Assembly (NCBI GenBank): GCA_932521035.1
Contig: OW051495.1
Coordinates: 2,976,001 to 3,040,000 of the forward strand
Source: Oscheius dolichura
Taxonomy: Eukaryota; Nematoda; Chromadorea; Rhabditida; Rhabditidae
DNA: 64,000 nt
Direction: 5' to 3'
Shown here: positions 48,025-58,982 of the stretch, one piece after another
Position numbering within the stretch: position 1 is the stretch's first letter
How the letters are laid out: every line of letters begins with the position of its first letter
Made by a program: the position numbers and the translations under genes
Notes under the pieces: generated by a model
Told to the model about the DNA's origin: nothing
Databases searched by the model: none
The model's input: the letters and a program-made list of their open reading frames with translations, nothing else

Positions 48025-49759
48025 TTATCGCTCATTCGACAAATCGTGATACTCGACGACGCTCTTTCGCAGACACGCCGCCTTCTCAATCACCTTATTC
48101 CCTATTCTGAAACATTTCTATTGTTTTTGGATGGAATAAATCATACCGGGGGCTGTCTTCCCCCATCCTTCAGCCGCTGGTCATATATTTCCACCAAAGT
48201 ACTGAGAATTTCAAAGGCGTGGAATGGAAAAACGTGGATAAAGGAGGTTTTCAACTGAAAGGGACAGATTTAAATGGTATCGGAGGGAACCTGTTGACGG
48301 GTAAACAGCAGACGGTCAGATGAGGCCCGGGAATGCCAGATGTCAACATATTTATCGAGGAGGATGTCCGTGTTCTTTAGTCGATCTTCGCCGGAAAGTG
48401 CGGAACAGAGGAAGGCACAGATATCGACGGCCGGGATGGACAGCGTCGGGAAACAGGGGATAAGATTGGAGTAGAGGGGAGGATTCAACTGTGATCAGAG
48501 TAGAACATTGTATGGAAGAGAGGGGAAACGGTCCAATGAAATATATAGAAAACTGGGAAAAGGCAGACAAAAGACTATTCTACTACTACAAGAATGCGAT
48601 CGGGGTCTAAATGAGCCATTCGAAACGTTGAACTGTATTTACTCAATTGGATGACTCGAATTGAATTGGTTCCACGGATTGGCAGATCTACTGATAGCAG
48701 ACAATTTATGAGCATAATGAAAGAGTTAAAATTGGAAAAGCGAACTCAAATCAGTTGTCAAATATGTTTAGACGAATGCTTTAGGAAAAGGAGCAGAACA
48801 GAATCCAATTGGTTTTTAGGAAGGAGTTCTTCTGTGACCGATCTGTAGAATGCCACACAAAAGAGAGGAGATACAAGTAGCGCCGTCAAACCCGATAGAA
48901 TTTAGAACAATAATCGCGGCGGAGTGACCAAAAGACATAAAATATTGCACTTGTAACATTGAAAATCAATTGAACTAACCAGTGTTTTCGGAGCAGTTTC
49001 TACTTTTTGGATAGTGCTATAGAAGGCGGGGATTGAACATTCCCTAGTCAGTAGATGAATACAAGTATGGCCCCTGGAACACAGCTCAATGTCTCACCTG
49101 TTCCACTTCGGATAGGGTCAAATTGTCGACAATGTGTACTTCTTCGAGGTTGTCGAAGAACGGGAGGATGAGGAAGCCTTTGGAGGGATTGGAGGCCGAG
49201 AAACGGCGAGCCGCGTACAACTGGGCCACTGTCTCTCCACTTTATGGGTTTCAAACCTTGGCTACTTTCAATCCCGGTGTTCGATGTTCTTCAAATGTTT
49301 CATACCTCGATGTTGTGCATCTAAATTTCGAAATTTATCGAGCTTACCGATCAATGCTGAACGAATAGGGAATTAGATAGACTACCCGTTTAATAAGATC
49401 CTCGAAACCTTCGGCCCTCGCATAATTCTCGTCGTATTCCATTTGTGGCAACAGGGAACAGATCTCAAATCATCTTTTTTGTGTAATCCAGTATTTTCAT
49501 ACCTTTACACAGTCTATCGGGCAGTTTATGAGAATTATCTGGCCAATCCGGGTGAATCAAAGCTATTCGGGAGATGAAACCCTGAATTTCTGGCTATTCT
49601 CAGCAACAACGCCCCTACTTTTCCTTCTCCAATTTGTGTCAGAGACCGGTTCGGATCTATTTTACATGGAACGCCGAGAGCAGAGGAGAGAACGTCTTCT
49701 ATGTCTTCCCAGTGGGCGTAGGTCTCCAGGAGACCGGATCCCTTGTCGCAGAGGGGCAT
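48025..49759 (-). CDS. Unknown conserved-looking protein, about 254 aa
   Basis: Seven minus-strand exons (49619-49759, 49503-49538, 49386-49463, 49098-49232, 48291-48488, 48147-48254, 48025-48093) keep phase 0 at every junction. Sequence landmarks are MPLCDKGSGLLETYAHWEDI, IILINCPIDCVKICSLLPQM, NPSKGFLILPFFDNLEEVHI, IPAVDICAFLCSALSG and VVEYHDLSNER. It is mixed alpha/beta in character, with no signal peptide or membrane span. Two acceptors are unusual (GGAGAG before exon 4, AATAAG before exon 7) and were chosen because they alone keep the frame. Family not recognised. It lies between G-alpha (372 bp upstream) and NAPE-PLD (161 bp downstream). Confidence 0.65.
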
Positions 49760-50131
49760 GGGGAGAGTGTTGGAATGTTTCGGTCAGACTAAGTAAATTG
49801 GGGAGGGAGATATATTCACTACTTCATTGTAGGACATTTGAATATTATTCAAAAGAAGAGCGTATAGATGGGGAAAAATAGGGAAAGTTGCAAATTGGCC
49901 AATTCAGAACTGGAACACTGAGGAAACCAAAATGAGGTAGATAACGGAGAGGAATGTCACCATGGCGGGCCGGGAAAGATCAGAGATCACTGTGGCTCTA
50001 TTTGAACGGGTCATCGAGTGATATAGCAGAAGAACCTCCCATTTTATGTCTATCCCGAAACAAAATAAAACTTTTAATCTATTTGAAAGAATTTACAACA
50101 ACAATAACATCATATGGAAGAGGGAGACGAA

Positions 50132-52489
50132 TCATGTCGGCTTCACGTTCTCTTTATTATGACGGAAGATTTTCGTCAGCGATTCTTGTACCTGAATTTC
50201 GTCTTTGGAGTGACATTAGAGTGAACTGACCATATTCCCCACGTTACTGCCGGGATTGACGAGATTCGTGATATGGTGATAGGTCCTCCCTTTTGGGGAA
50301 ATGGCCAGGAATTGGGAACGGTAGAAGGAGATGGCCTCCTCGCTTGTGTGCACCTGAAAAGAATAGTGATGATTTGTTTGGGGGAAGAACAAATGTTTCA
50401 TGGTCAGTTGATAATGGGGGACAGCAATGTGTTTCAGTCAGTCAGTACCATGCCGAAACCAGGATATTTTTTCTATCGGATGATTAGAAACATCACAAAG
50501 AAGACAAAGCCTGTTCTTCGGTTGAAAACAGACCAAATGCGATGACTGAATGTTTCACGGCCACTTGAAATGGGAAGAAAGGCCGACCTTACATTACGAT
50601 CAGCGTTTTAGTCGCCTTTCGAATTATACAAAATGGGGATTTCAGTGGAAGCAGTGTGGAACAAGACCCCTCACGTTGGGGGATAGGGGGCGCGGTGGGA
50701 AAAATTTGTTACGAGGGGTTCCTACTGTAGTCCCACTCACGTGGTTGGCGAGTCTCTCGAATTTCATGGCGAGTGCCTTCTCCTCGAAGATGTCGACCCT
50801 GTTCAAAAAGATGATAATCCCCGCGTTGGAGAGCAGCTCGTGGGCCAGGATCTCCTTATAAACTTTGAGGGCCTTATCCTTGAGATATCCCTGAAATGGG
50901 CGACCTTATTAGGGGGACAATGGCGGCCGGCCTACGTCAATGAACTCCGGATCACAGATTTCGGCGAGGTCGACGAGGAAAAAAACGGCGGCGGTGCCCT
51001 TGTAGAAGTCGGACCAGTAGCGGCGGGCGATGTGGTGGCCGGGCAGCTCGAGGAGCCTGAAGTGGTTGAATGTGGCCTCGGGGGGACAACAGTCTAGTAG
51101 ACAACTACCGCCGGGGAATATGCTGAAAACACAACAAGATTCCCCCGCTATCAATATCTTTTTTCCTGTTCATTATCGCCAGACTTCCAAGTATCTTTCC
51201 TCGCCCTGCCAGTCATACATAGGCAACGTGAAACCCAAAAAATACAGTATCTTCCCATTTTGACCCATTCAAAAGGATACGATAGAAAAGAATCAGATGA
51301 GCCCCAATTTCCAATGGAAATCTCAGGTTTTTTACCGGCAGATCGCTCAATTTCCGCTTGCTCATTTAAGATTATTGTGCCACTTTCATTCTTGTTATGG
51401 GCTAGCTTAGGGAGGTTGAAACCCATAAATTATAGCCTTCTTTCCGATTGGTTCCTGCATACGAAAGAGCACAAAGTCCTATAGCCGTGGAATATCCACG
51501 AAAAGAGAGAGAACTATTCTGTTTTTAAAGTTTTTCAGTACATCAGTAAGGCATCTAGTATCGTCTCCCATCCCGCTCTTGTAACATAAGACAGGTGAAA
51601 CCACTCAAATACCGTGTTCTCTCCAATATTTTCAATTTTCCTCCTTTTTTTGTGAATTTTATCAAACAGTGGTAAACAGTTTTTGGTACCCACCTGAATC
51701 TGTCGTGCCCCGACCGGACCATATAGTCCGAGAGTCCACAGGTCGGCGCATAAGCCAGGAGGACGTCTATCTCCGTCGGAATATAGTTAACCGCCAGGAT
51801 TCGTTCCGTATTCTTCAAGAAACTGAACAAGGCCATCTTTTTAGGGGGATCGACTGGTTCTTACTATTGATAATTCTTTAGCATTTTGGGCATGTGTCGA
51901 TTGGCGGCGATACAGGCTTCGTAGAGACCGCTACGGAAGAGACGCGTCAGGGACTCTTGGACCGTCGAATTGAGGCTTTCACGGTGGCGGAATTCCGATA
52001 AAACTCGGAAATCTTCCTGGAATTGGGGATCTCTCTTTGTAAAATAATGAAAACGACTATGTTTCGGGGGTCCTTCTTATTTTACCCTTGGCAATTCATT
52101 CTGATCACAATAATTCCAGTAGATTGACACAGACTCACCATGTATTGCGGTAGCATTTCGATCTCCAATTCGAGTATCTGCACTTCCAGCTGTCGATATA
52201 TCTGTATCAGGTACTGCTGCACCGTGTGAATATAGAATTCCAGTTCGAGATTTCCTGTTTTGCTGTACTTTCTGAATCGAGCCCGTGTTATTCTGCTCCT
52301 CTTCCGTACTCACACTAATTGCCGACAGAGAGTCGTCTTCCCACTGTCCATACATCCTGAATTCTCTCTTTTCCCCTATTTTTTCTGTTCCTTACCGAGT
52401 ACTAATATCTTCGGGAGGAGTTCCAAGTCGTCGGTGCTCGTCGTCCGGAAGAGGACTTTGTTCCCAAGGGAAGAAGGAGTCGAGCCCAT
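50132..52489 (-). CDS. Divergent heterotrimeric G-protein alpha subunit
   Basis: Nine minus-strand exons (52396-52489, 52314-52356, 52139-52262, 51865-52016, 51694-51822, 50936-51122, 50741-50890, 50231-50353, 50132-50191) give about 353 aa, normal for G-alpha. MGS... keeps the myristoylation Gly but lacks the palmitoylation Cys. The P loop is ILVLGCMDSGKT (for GAGESGKS). NYIPTEIDVLLAYAPTCG aligns to the switch I region, so the catalytic Arg is replaced (Tyr or Ala). Switch II FRLLELPGHH replaces LxDVGGQR, so the catalytic Gln is lost. IIIFLNRVDIFEEK keeps N..D with Lys changed to Arg, and TCAT becomes TNLV. About twenty extra residues separate switches I and II. The C terminus is HNKENVKPT. 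Nematodes have many chemosensory G-alphas; this one looks unable to hydrolyse GTP normally. Confidence 0.85.
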
Positions 52490-54352
52490 TGGAACATTCA
52501 CCGGGGAGGAGAGAAACTGCAAAGAGGATTAATAGGGAATAAATTGAGGGGGAAGAGAAGTACAAAAGGATAATATGGGGAGGGGTCTAATTGCCCTTTC
52601 TCTCTCTCTATAATCAGCTGATCCGACTTTTCCCCGGGGGAGAGGGGAGACGAGGGAGAGAAGAAGAGCATCCATGGAGACGACAAGATTATGAACAGAG
52701 GCGGCCACACCCCTGATGGGTGATTACCCGTCTCTCTCTCTCTAGAGGTGGGAGGAAATTAAGGGGATTAGAGGGGACTGGGAGACAGTTAATCACAAGG
52801 GAAAAAGTCAGGAAAAGGACAAGAATTGGGAACAACATATTGCGAGTTTAGTATCAACAGCCGCTAGTGCTAGCGTGTTATCAAATAAGGGCAGCGGAAC
52901 ATATTAAAAATTTGTTGGCTACAATTTCGGAAAATATTTTTTGTGTTACAGTCAATGTATAAAACGAATATACTGGAATGATCGTACAGATTTCGGAATC
53001 ATGGGTTCATTCGTTGATATCATTTCCCGAGAGCGTCAAGCAACTATCACTAGATCCATCTCCTATTCTACTTTTCAATTTCCCATCAGCAGACGGCCAC
53101 CTTCCTGATGGTTGGCTTTATTCCCCACAGCTTTATACAACAGAAAATATAGGGGTTTGAGTGGTTAGAGGGTGGATAACCATGAGAAAAGGAACAAAAC
53201 AGGTGCCCCCGGAGGCAAACAGACAGTTTACTCCTCTGCTTTCTCCCTCTCCCTCCAATTAGTATTATTTATGCCTCCCTGCCTCCACCTACTCACTTCA
53301 GACGAAACATTTCAACATGTGTCTGATCTGGTGGCAAGTGTAGATCGCCACTAGTTTTATAATGAAGCACGTGGAGTTGCGCAAGGTTCGAAGAAAAAGA
53401 TCAAATGACAGCTCCGGATTAATTGAGTGGCTGTCTGGATAAGAAGGGATTCAAAATGCAAGGGATAACTAGAGGTAAAAGAGACATTTGGTTTTAAAAA
53501 GACGATAAAATATTAAAAGAAGTAAAAAGAAGATTCATGAAAGTGGAAATTGATGAAAAGGGTCTGGGCAAGGCTGGCTATTCAAAAGTGCGTCTGATAT
53601 TATCCTCCTCCGTGCTCTAAAATCTAAAGTTGTGCTCCTAATCCCTCCACCAATTGGCACAGATTTCATTAATCGTAGCCTCCCTCTACGTAATCAGTAC
53701 CTTTGATTGCTTGCAAAGGTTGGAATGGCAAATTGCAAAGCATCAACATTTTGATAAAATGAGCGAAAAGAATCAGTTCTGCCATAGAAAGAAATTATTC
53801 GCTTGTGATGCGAGGAAAGATGGAAATGACACCAATCACAGCAAAAAAACTGTTGGTTGATGAAGATAATGCTCCAAATAAAGAATGTTTCAAAAGAGCG
53901 ATAAAAAGCAAGAATTTGCTAAAGTTCGTCTGATAGGATTTTTCTCTGTTGTGGGGAAATAAAGTGAAAAGGGAACATTGTAGGTCAACATACTATTTCA
54001 AAAGTTTTATTAGAAGGAAAAGAAGAAGGCCGATTAGATTGAGTCAAGGTGTGGGTAATCAGGTCCGTACAAGCGAAGCACCAGGTGCCAATTGACTAAA
54101 GCTGCAAAAGTGCCCTTGAATTTACAATTACCATCAAAACGTAACAGATATAGAGCAATTGTTCATCAAAAGTGAAGCCAAAAATATAGGAAATCGTTGG
54201 CGCGAAAGGTATCCATGGCACTTTATCAAAGAGGCTTCAGCTGTGCAGAAAATCATCAAATGAATGTAATTTACGGCTCATTCATGGTTGTTGGTGAGCA
54301 TCGATCATGGAGTAATCTGTTGTCAAGATATAATTCGCTTGTTGAAAAAATG

Positions 54353-54716
54353 GGGTAAGGTATCTCTTTTTGTATAGCGGCAAAATTATGGACATTCTAG
54401 ACGAATGTCAACAAAAAGTGAACAATTCGCCCCAGAGCTACTGACGAAAAGTCACGGCTAGGACATCGACGCTGGGGTAATTCGGAAGGAGCTCAAAGAA
54501 GTGCGTCGAAAACAGCCGTTATTTGTGGTATTGTTCCCCTTTTGTAGCATCCTTCCATTCCCAAATATTGTTCCCTTTTTGTACCCTCCTTGTAAACACA
54601 AATAACACTTTTTGTTGAGATTTCTCTTTTTCCAACAAGCGAATTGTTCACTTTTTGTTGACATTCGTCTAGAATGTCCATAATTTTGCCGCTATACAAA
54701 AAGAGATACCTTACCC
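54353..54716. mobile_element. Inverted-repeat element with 78-bp arms
   Basis: The left arm, 54353-54429 (GGGTAAGGTATCTC ... AACAATTCGC), and right arm, 54639-54716, are near-identical reverse complements; a further block (TTCGCTTGTTGAAAAA near 54,333) is mirrored just inside the right arm. The ~210-bp centre contains a short tandem GTTCCC-TTTTGTA motif. No transposase frame; a MITE or foldback element. Confidence 0.6.
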
Positions 54717-54867
54717 TAAAGAAAAAAAAGCGATACCGGCAGAAACAACTTTTTTTCTAATTGAAATTGCATCTAATTATTATTTTTGTTTTATTTTGTT
54801 TTTTTTGTTATACACCCGGAACCACTCTGGGTGATATACCTATAAAGTAAAAGAGTTTTTGTATGTC

Positions 54868-54930
54868 CGGGGTTCGAACCCGGAAGCCTAGGATCCCCAG
54901 ACAGCGCGCTTGCCGATTGCGCCACTTGGC
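54868..54930 (-). repeat. tRNA-like (pol III A/B box) sequence
   Basis: On the minus strand TGGCGCAATCGG (A box, 54913-54924) is followed by CCGGGTTCGAACCCCGG (54867-54883), a perfect T-arm with B box. The 5' seven bases GGCCAAG have no 3' partner, so the acceptor stem is absent. Most likely a tRNA-derived SINE or pseudogene. Confidence 0.5.
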
Positions 54931-55959
54931 CATGCAGGGGGACGGACGGCGCACTTTTCTAAACGCGTTTGTCGTTTGTTCTCGCTTATTTCATGGCCAA
55001 ACTTCATCAAACTTGGGTCACTAGTGCAACTTTGTACGGCGCACCCGCCGCAATCAAAACAAATTGAGGTCCTTCAGAAGGAAAAAGAGTTATACGCACA
55101 AACGTCATTACGTAACTTAGCCTTTCACAGGGGTAAACACAAATAACGCGCAGCGCTAATTCTCGCCCAGGTTTTCTTCTTTTTTATAAACAAGGCACTC
55201 ATCGAATAGGTAAGTAGTTTGTAAGTTTGTGCATGATTGCTTTTCAATTATAACTTATTCAGATTTCATAAACAATTCTGATGAAATGGAAACTTATTGT
55301 ACATGCGAAGAGATTGTAGTCCATGTTGGTTATTTATAGGTGAAGTTTGAACGCAAGTTTTTATTTTGTGGCTGTCATTGCTTTCTTTTATCGAGACGTC
55401 GCCCAGGAGTGGTGAAAAGATAGGAATTTATAAGATTTGTATGGATTTCTTCTCTACTGAATGGAGGATTACGGAAATGTCACTTGATTGGGATCGTCAC
55501 GAGTACTACTACGAAATAGAGAATCGAAACACAACGTGTATTTTGTGTGCCGGATATTAACAAACATATTGTTAATTTTTCTTTGCTAATCACTTTATAC
55601 ACGTGCTCATGATCACAAGATGAGGTCGAAGGTGGAAGAGGGGGGAAAGGGTCATGGGACAACAATTACGAGTCAGTGTGGAATGATAGCGGATTTTCAG
55701 AAAGTTTCAAGCAATCTGAAAGGAGGTAAAGTGATAAAATACTCGCGAACATTTGTGTGAAATATCAGTAAATGAAAAAGGATGAATAGAGATTTGGTTC
55801 AGGTATCGTAAAGGTGGGAGCAAGCTGTGGCTCTGCGAGCTAATTGAGTAGACGGCATTGACGCAAATATTTCTCTGAAGCTAAATTATTCCACTCGGAC
55901 AATTGTTTCATTTTTCACCTTTCATATTTCTTTTCTACAGGCTTACAAACTTGCCTTCT

Positions 55960-56440
55960 TTGGGTAGACGGAGTAAAGATGTCGTGTTACCCTTCCATGA
56001 CATGAAAAATGACTGGAAATGTCGAAATTCCTGTAAAAAATACCTTTCGCCACTTTTCATCTATCCGCCTGTTAGAATGTGGCTAGTTACCCCAGCCAAG
56101 TCAGATTTTTGGCTGGCATTGTTTTCCAAAGCCGCAGAGTTGTCCCTCTTGCTTCTTCTGCTGCAATCTCTTCCCACGTATGTTTTATGACTATTGGTAA
56201 TCCCTCATTCCAGTCAACCTTCACCCTCTTGTTGGTGTCTTTCCAACGCGACCAATATCACCGAGCCGTGCGTGGTCCAGCCGCAGTCTTCCGAAGTTTA
56301 CGTCTTCTGCCCTTTCATATTTCATCGGATACTCTCCCTTCTCATATACTTTTCCTGTGTTGCTAGCCTTGTTCAGAGTCTTCTCTGCTTGCGCCTTCCA
56401 ATCCATAGCCTCCATTTCCTGAGTCTTTCTTTCTTCCAAT
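55960..56440 (-). pseudogene. Decayed coding remnant, unknown
   Basis: Two minus-strand open segments read like protein but are out of frame with each other: about 56439-56221 (MDWKAQAEKTLNKASNTG, EYPMKYERAEDVNFGRLRL) and about 56250-56093 (RWKDTNKRVKVDWNEGLP, HTWEEIAAEEARGTTLRLW), with stops soon after. No splice sites rescue the shift. Possibly a fragment of a transposon or a dead gene; family not recognised. Confidence 0.3.
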
Positions 56441-56846
56441 TAACTAGTACGATCCCTTTCAATCATTTTATGTCCATTTCAGTTGGCATCTCCATTCCTC
56501 TCCTTATCTGCTACTGGCAATGGGAATCTCAAGAATTTCCACTGTACAAGTCCATTCCTGAGCTGAATATCGTCATTTGGCATCTTCTACTACTTCAGGC
56601 AATCTTCTTCGTCTTCTCCTTTCACAGAAGTTACCATCACATGTGGAGTAATTACAAGCTTTTTTCTGATTGATGAAGATTTTATGGATAATTAAATTTT
56701 CTTTCGTTCTATAACACTGATTATTGGTTTTGAAATTTATATATTTGGGAAAATCGTTGCTTACGAATCACATTGAATGACGAGTGGAAAGAAAAAGAAT
56801 AGATTTTAGTGGCAATAGAGGGGTGAAATGGCTGGGAATATAGCCG

Positions 56847-56905
56847 CAAAGAATCAGCGATGGGCGTCGACGTGCGATTTAGCCTTCTCGCGTCACAAGG
56901 CTTTG
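56847..56905 (-). promoter_or_regulatory. SECIS element candidate of selenoprotein K
   Basis: In the minus-strand 3' UTR, beginning 127 bases past the end of the TAG stop. The lower stem CAAAG/CTTTG closes an internal loop, then 5' UGAC (56892-56895) faces 3' UGAU (56853-56856), which can form the non-Watson-Crick quartet (U.U, G.A, A.G). A stem of GCGA/UCGC plus GGC/GCC follows, and unpaired AAA (56878-56880) lies 11 bases after the quartet, the canonical SECIS spacing. The apical loop is larger than usual. Judged by eye only. Confidence 0.6.
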
Positions 56906-57031
56906 AAACTAAAATTCCCAGTGGAAACTCGCTGAACATTAAAATAATTATCAGCTAATCTCCAACTGCCTGGGCGCTACCCAGACATTTTTCTGAAAAT
57001 AGAACAATTTTCTAAAAAGGTATGAAACTAA

Positions 57032-57554
57032 CTATCGTCATCCTCCTCCCATAGGTGGGCACGACATTCCACTGGACTGAGGTAGACGGCCAATTTGTCG
57101 ACGGTTAGTGCCTGGTCCTCCTCCTCCTATACAAAGAAAATATTAGATATAGAGGCTTGACTAACCACCTCGTCCTGGACCACCAGGACCACCACTTCCT
57201 GGCCAACGTCCACCGCCGCCACCTCCTCCAGCTGTGCCTCCCCCAGTACGTCTCAGATGGCTGCGGTTGTCATTCGCACTGGCCGTTGAGGTATCCAATC
57301 CGAAAAGAGACTTGAAACTGCAAATCAACAATAATTATTCATAATCATCCGTTATTTCATGAAATGCTACATTTCAAAATCGTAGCAAAAAACTCACAAA
57401 AATAAGATGACTGAGAAAAAATTGAGGAACGCTGCTATAATCGAGAAGTGGTGCTCCACCACATTTCCGCCTGAAATAACAGAAATATTTCTATAGTTAG
57501 AAGCATAGAAGTAATTGTTTAGAAATGAAGCTTACTGGAATCGACGTACACCAT
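57032..57554 (-). CDS. SELENOK: Selenoprotein K with UGA-encoded selenocysteine
   Basis: Minus-strand exons 57536-57554, 57398-57470, 57169-57317 and 57032-57126 give 111 residues counting TGA (57038-57040) as selenocysteine; the true stop TAG is at 57032-57034. The start MVYVDSSGNVVE is typical of the family. One membrane span follows (about residues 14-34), then a Gly/Pro/Arg-rich cytosolic tail, then RRQIGRLPQSSGMSCPPMGG and G-U-R at the end, matching the family pattern of Sec two or three residues from the C terminus. SELENOK is an ER-membrane protein that partners with DHHC6 acyltransferase and the ERAD machinery. The donor CGAG|GTGG is chosen over reading into an early TAG because the next exon restores the family C terminus. 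A SECIS candidate lies downstream. Confidence 0.85.
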
Positions 57555-58213
57555 TTTGTTGTGTGTAGTGGATCTACTCAAGCATCTGAAAATTGAAGAT
57601 GAACATGGAGAACACATAGAAACAGGGAAAAGAAGAAGTAACAGAGAAAAGGGATGGTGAACCATGTGGTTTCAGTGAAACGTCACCTTTCTGTATTTCT
57701 TCATACGGCCTTGTAAACAGCGGGTATACCCCGCGGATTCGGCCAAATCCACTCAAATGTTATCATGTTTTCGTCTAGTTCGTCTCGCTTCCATTAATTA
57801 TGCTTCTTATTCTGCCTTGTTTTCAATTTAGAATACTCGACATACTCAATAGGATAAGCGTTGTAATAGATTTACGCTCCCACTGCAACAATTACTTCGC
57901 GTTTACTGCTTTTGGCGTCGAAGAACGTTCAGTAAATTTGTAAAGCGTTTTGTATGCTCACCGGCAGTTGCTTTCGATCTAGTGAATAAGATCCAGAATC
58001 AGATTTTGCGATAACACGAACACGCCGCGTGGAGAATGCTGCGCTAGGGTGACGTGTTCTAATTTACCATGTCGAATATGTTTTGTGTTTATCTTGTTCG
58101 GTTGTCTCTATGCTTCGCTTATGATATAGTCTATTCCAATTTTCAGGCAAAGTACCTTCCTTCAAAGACCTCTAGCAACTTATTCTTCATAACTACATTC
58201 ATCTTCTATCATC
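57555..58213. promoter_or_regulatory. Divergent promoter region of SELENOK and BET1
   Basis: The 659-bp gap lies between two divergently transcribed genes. No TATA box or clear repeat was seen; the sequence is AT rich with an imperfect palindrome AGCGGGTATACCCCGC (about 57,719-57,734). Confidence 0.4.
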
Positions 58214-58706
58214 ATGACAGCTTACAGGGGTGGGCGAGGTATTTTTTCGGGTTATGATTTGTTTACTAACCTTATTCGCATGGATTTCTTAACCCACGTT
58301 GTCTAGTTTCCCTTACATTGTATTATTCTAGGATCAGACTACTCGTATATGGAACGTCAAAATGATGATCATGTGTCACTGCTCTCCGATAAGGTTAAAC
58401 TTTTAAAAAACGTAAGTAGCATTATGATTTTTTGTATAGTTCAAAATTCAGGTTGCCGTTGATTTGGGAGACGAAGTCCGAAATCAAAATCAGTATTTAG
58501 ACGGAATGGGTGATGATTTTTCTGCTAATTTTGGCCTTCTTGGTGGTGTTATGTCAAAGCTGGGAAATGTTAGGAAAGCAGGAGGTAAACTTTTATAAAT
58601 TAGCTTTTTTAGGTGTTACATTTCAGGACACAAAATGTTGTGCTACTTGATTGGCTTTAGTCTTTTTGTCTTTTTCTGTATCTACGTGCTCGCTAAAAGC
58701 TCTTGA
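58214..58706 (+). CDS. BET1: BET1-type SNARE
   Basis: Exons 58214-58238, 58332-58411, 58452-58584 and 58627-58706 encode 105 aa, close to the family length. A short N terminus is followed by a Qc-SNARE helix (about residues 15-75: LLSDKVKLLKNVAVDLGDEV, QNQYLDGMGDDF, LLGGVMSKLGNV), then a C-terminal anchor KMLCYLIGFSLFVFFCIYVL ending near the stop. BET1 mediates ER-Golgi vesicle fusion. Codon use is AT richer than in the genes at 22-52 kb. It converges on the zinc-finger gene, with 276 bp between stops. Confidence 0.88.
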
Positions 58707-58982
58707 AAACTGCATAACATTCCGCATACTGTGATATATGTGTATTGTCGAGAAAGAAGAAGATGATGAGAAGGTTTTATTTTCTGCTGTATTCATTTTT
58801 TTCAGTCACTTTCTCATTAATTATTTTACATATAAATTCTAAATACAAACTAATCGTGCTCAATCAAAGAAGAACCCGAGGTAACACTGAACCGGGAAAG
58901 CACTCCAACACCGTTGTCGCAAATTTTCTGCGTTCGTGATGACCGCTAGAAATTTATATTTTCTTTGGTTAGTTTCGAAAAC

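Larger units (their letters stand above)
52490..57031. other. AT-rich intergenic region with repeats
   Basis: No intact gene recognised. Contains a purine-rich block just upstream of G-alpha (52,500-52,800), GTTTC-motif copies (e.g. 53,887), a 364-bp inverted repeat (54,353-54,716), a tRNA-like sequence (54,868-54,930), a decayed coding remnant (55,960-56,440) and, at its end, the SECIS-bearing 3' UTR of selenoprotein K. Confidence 0.55.
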
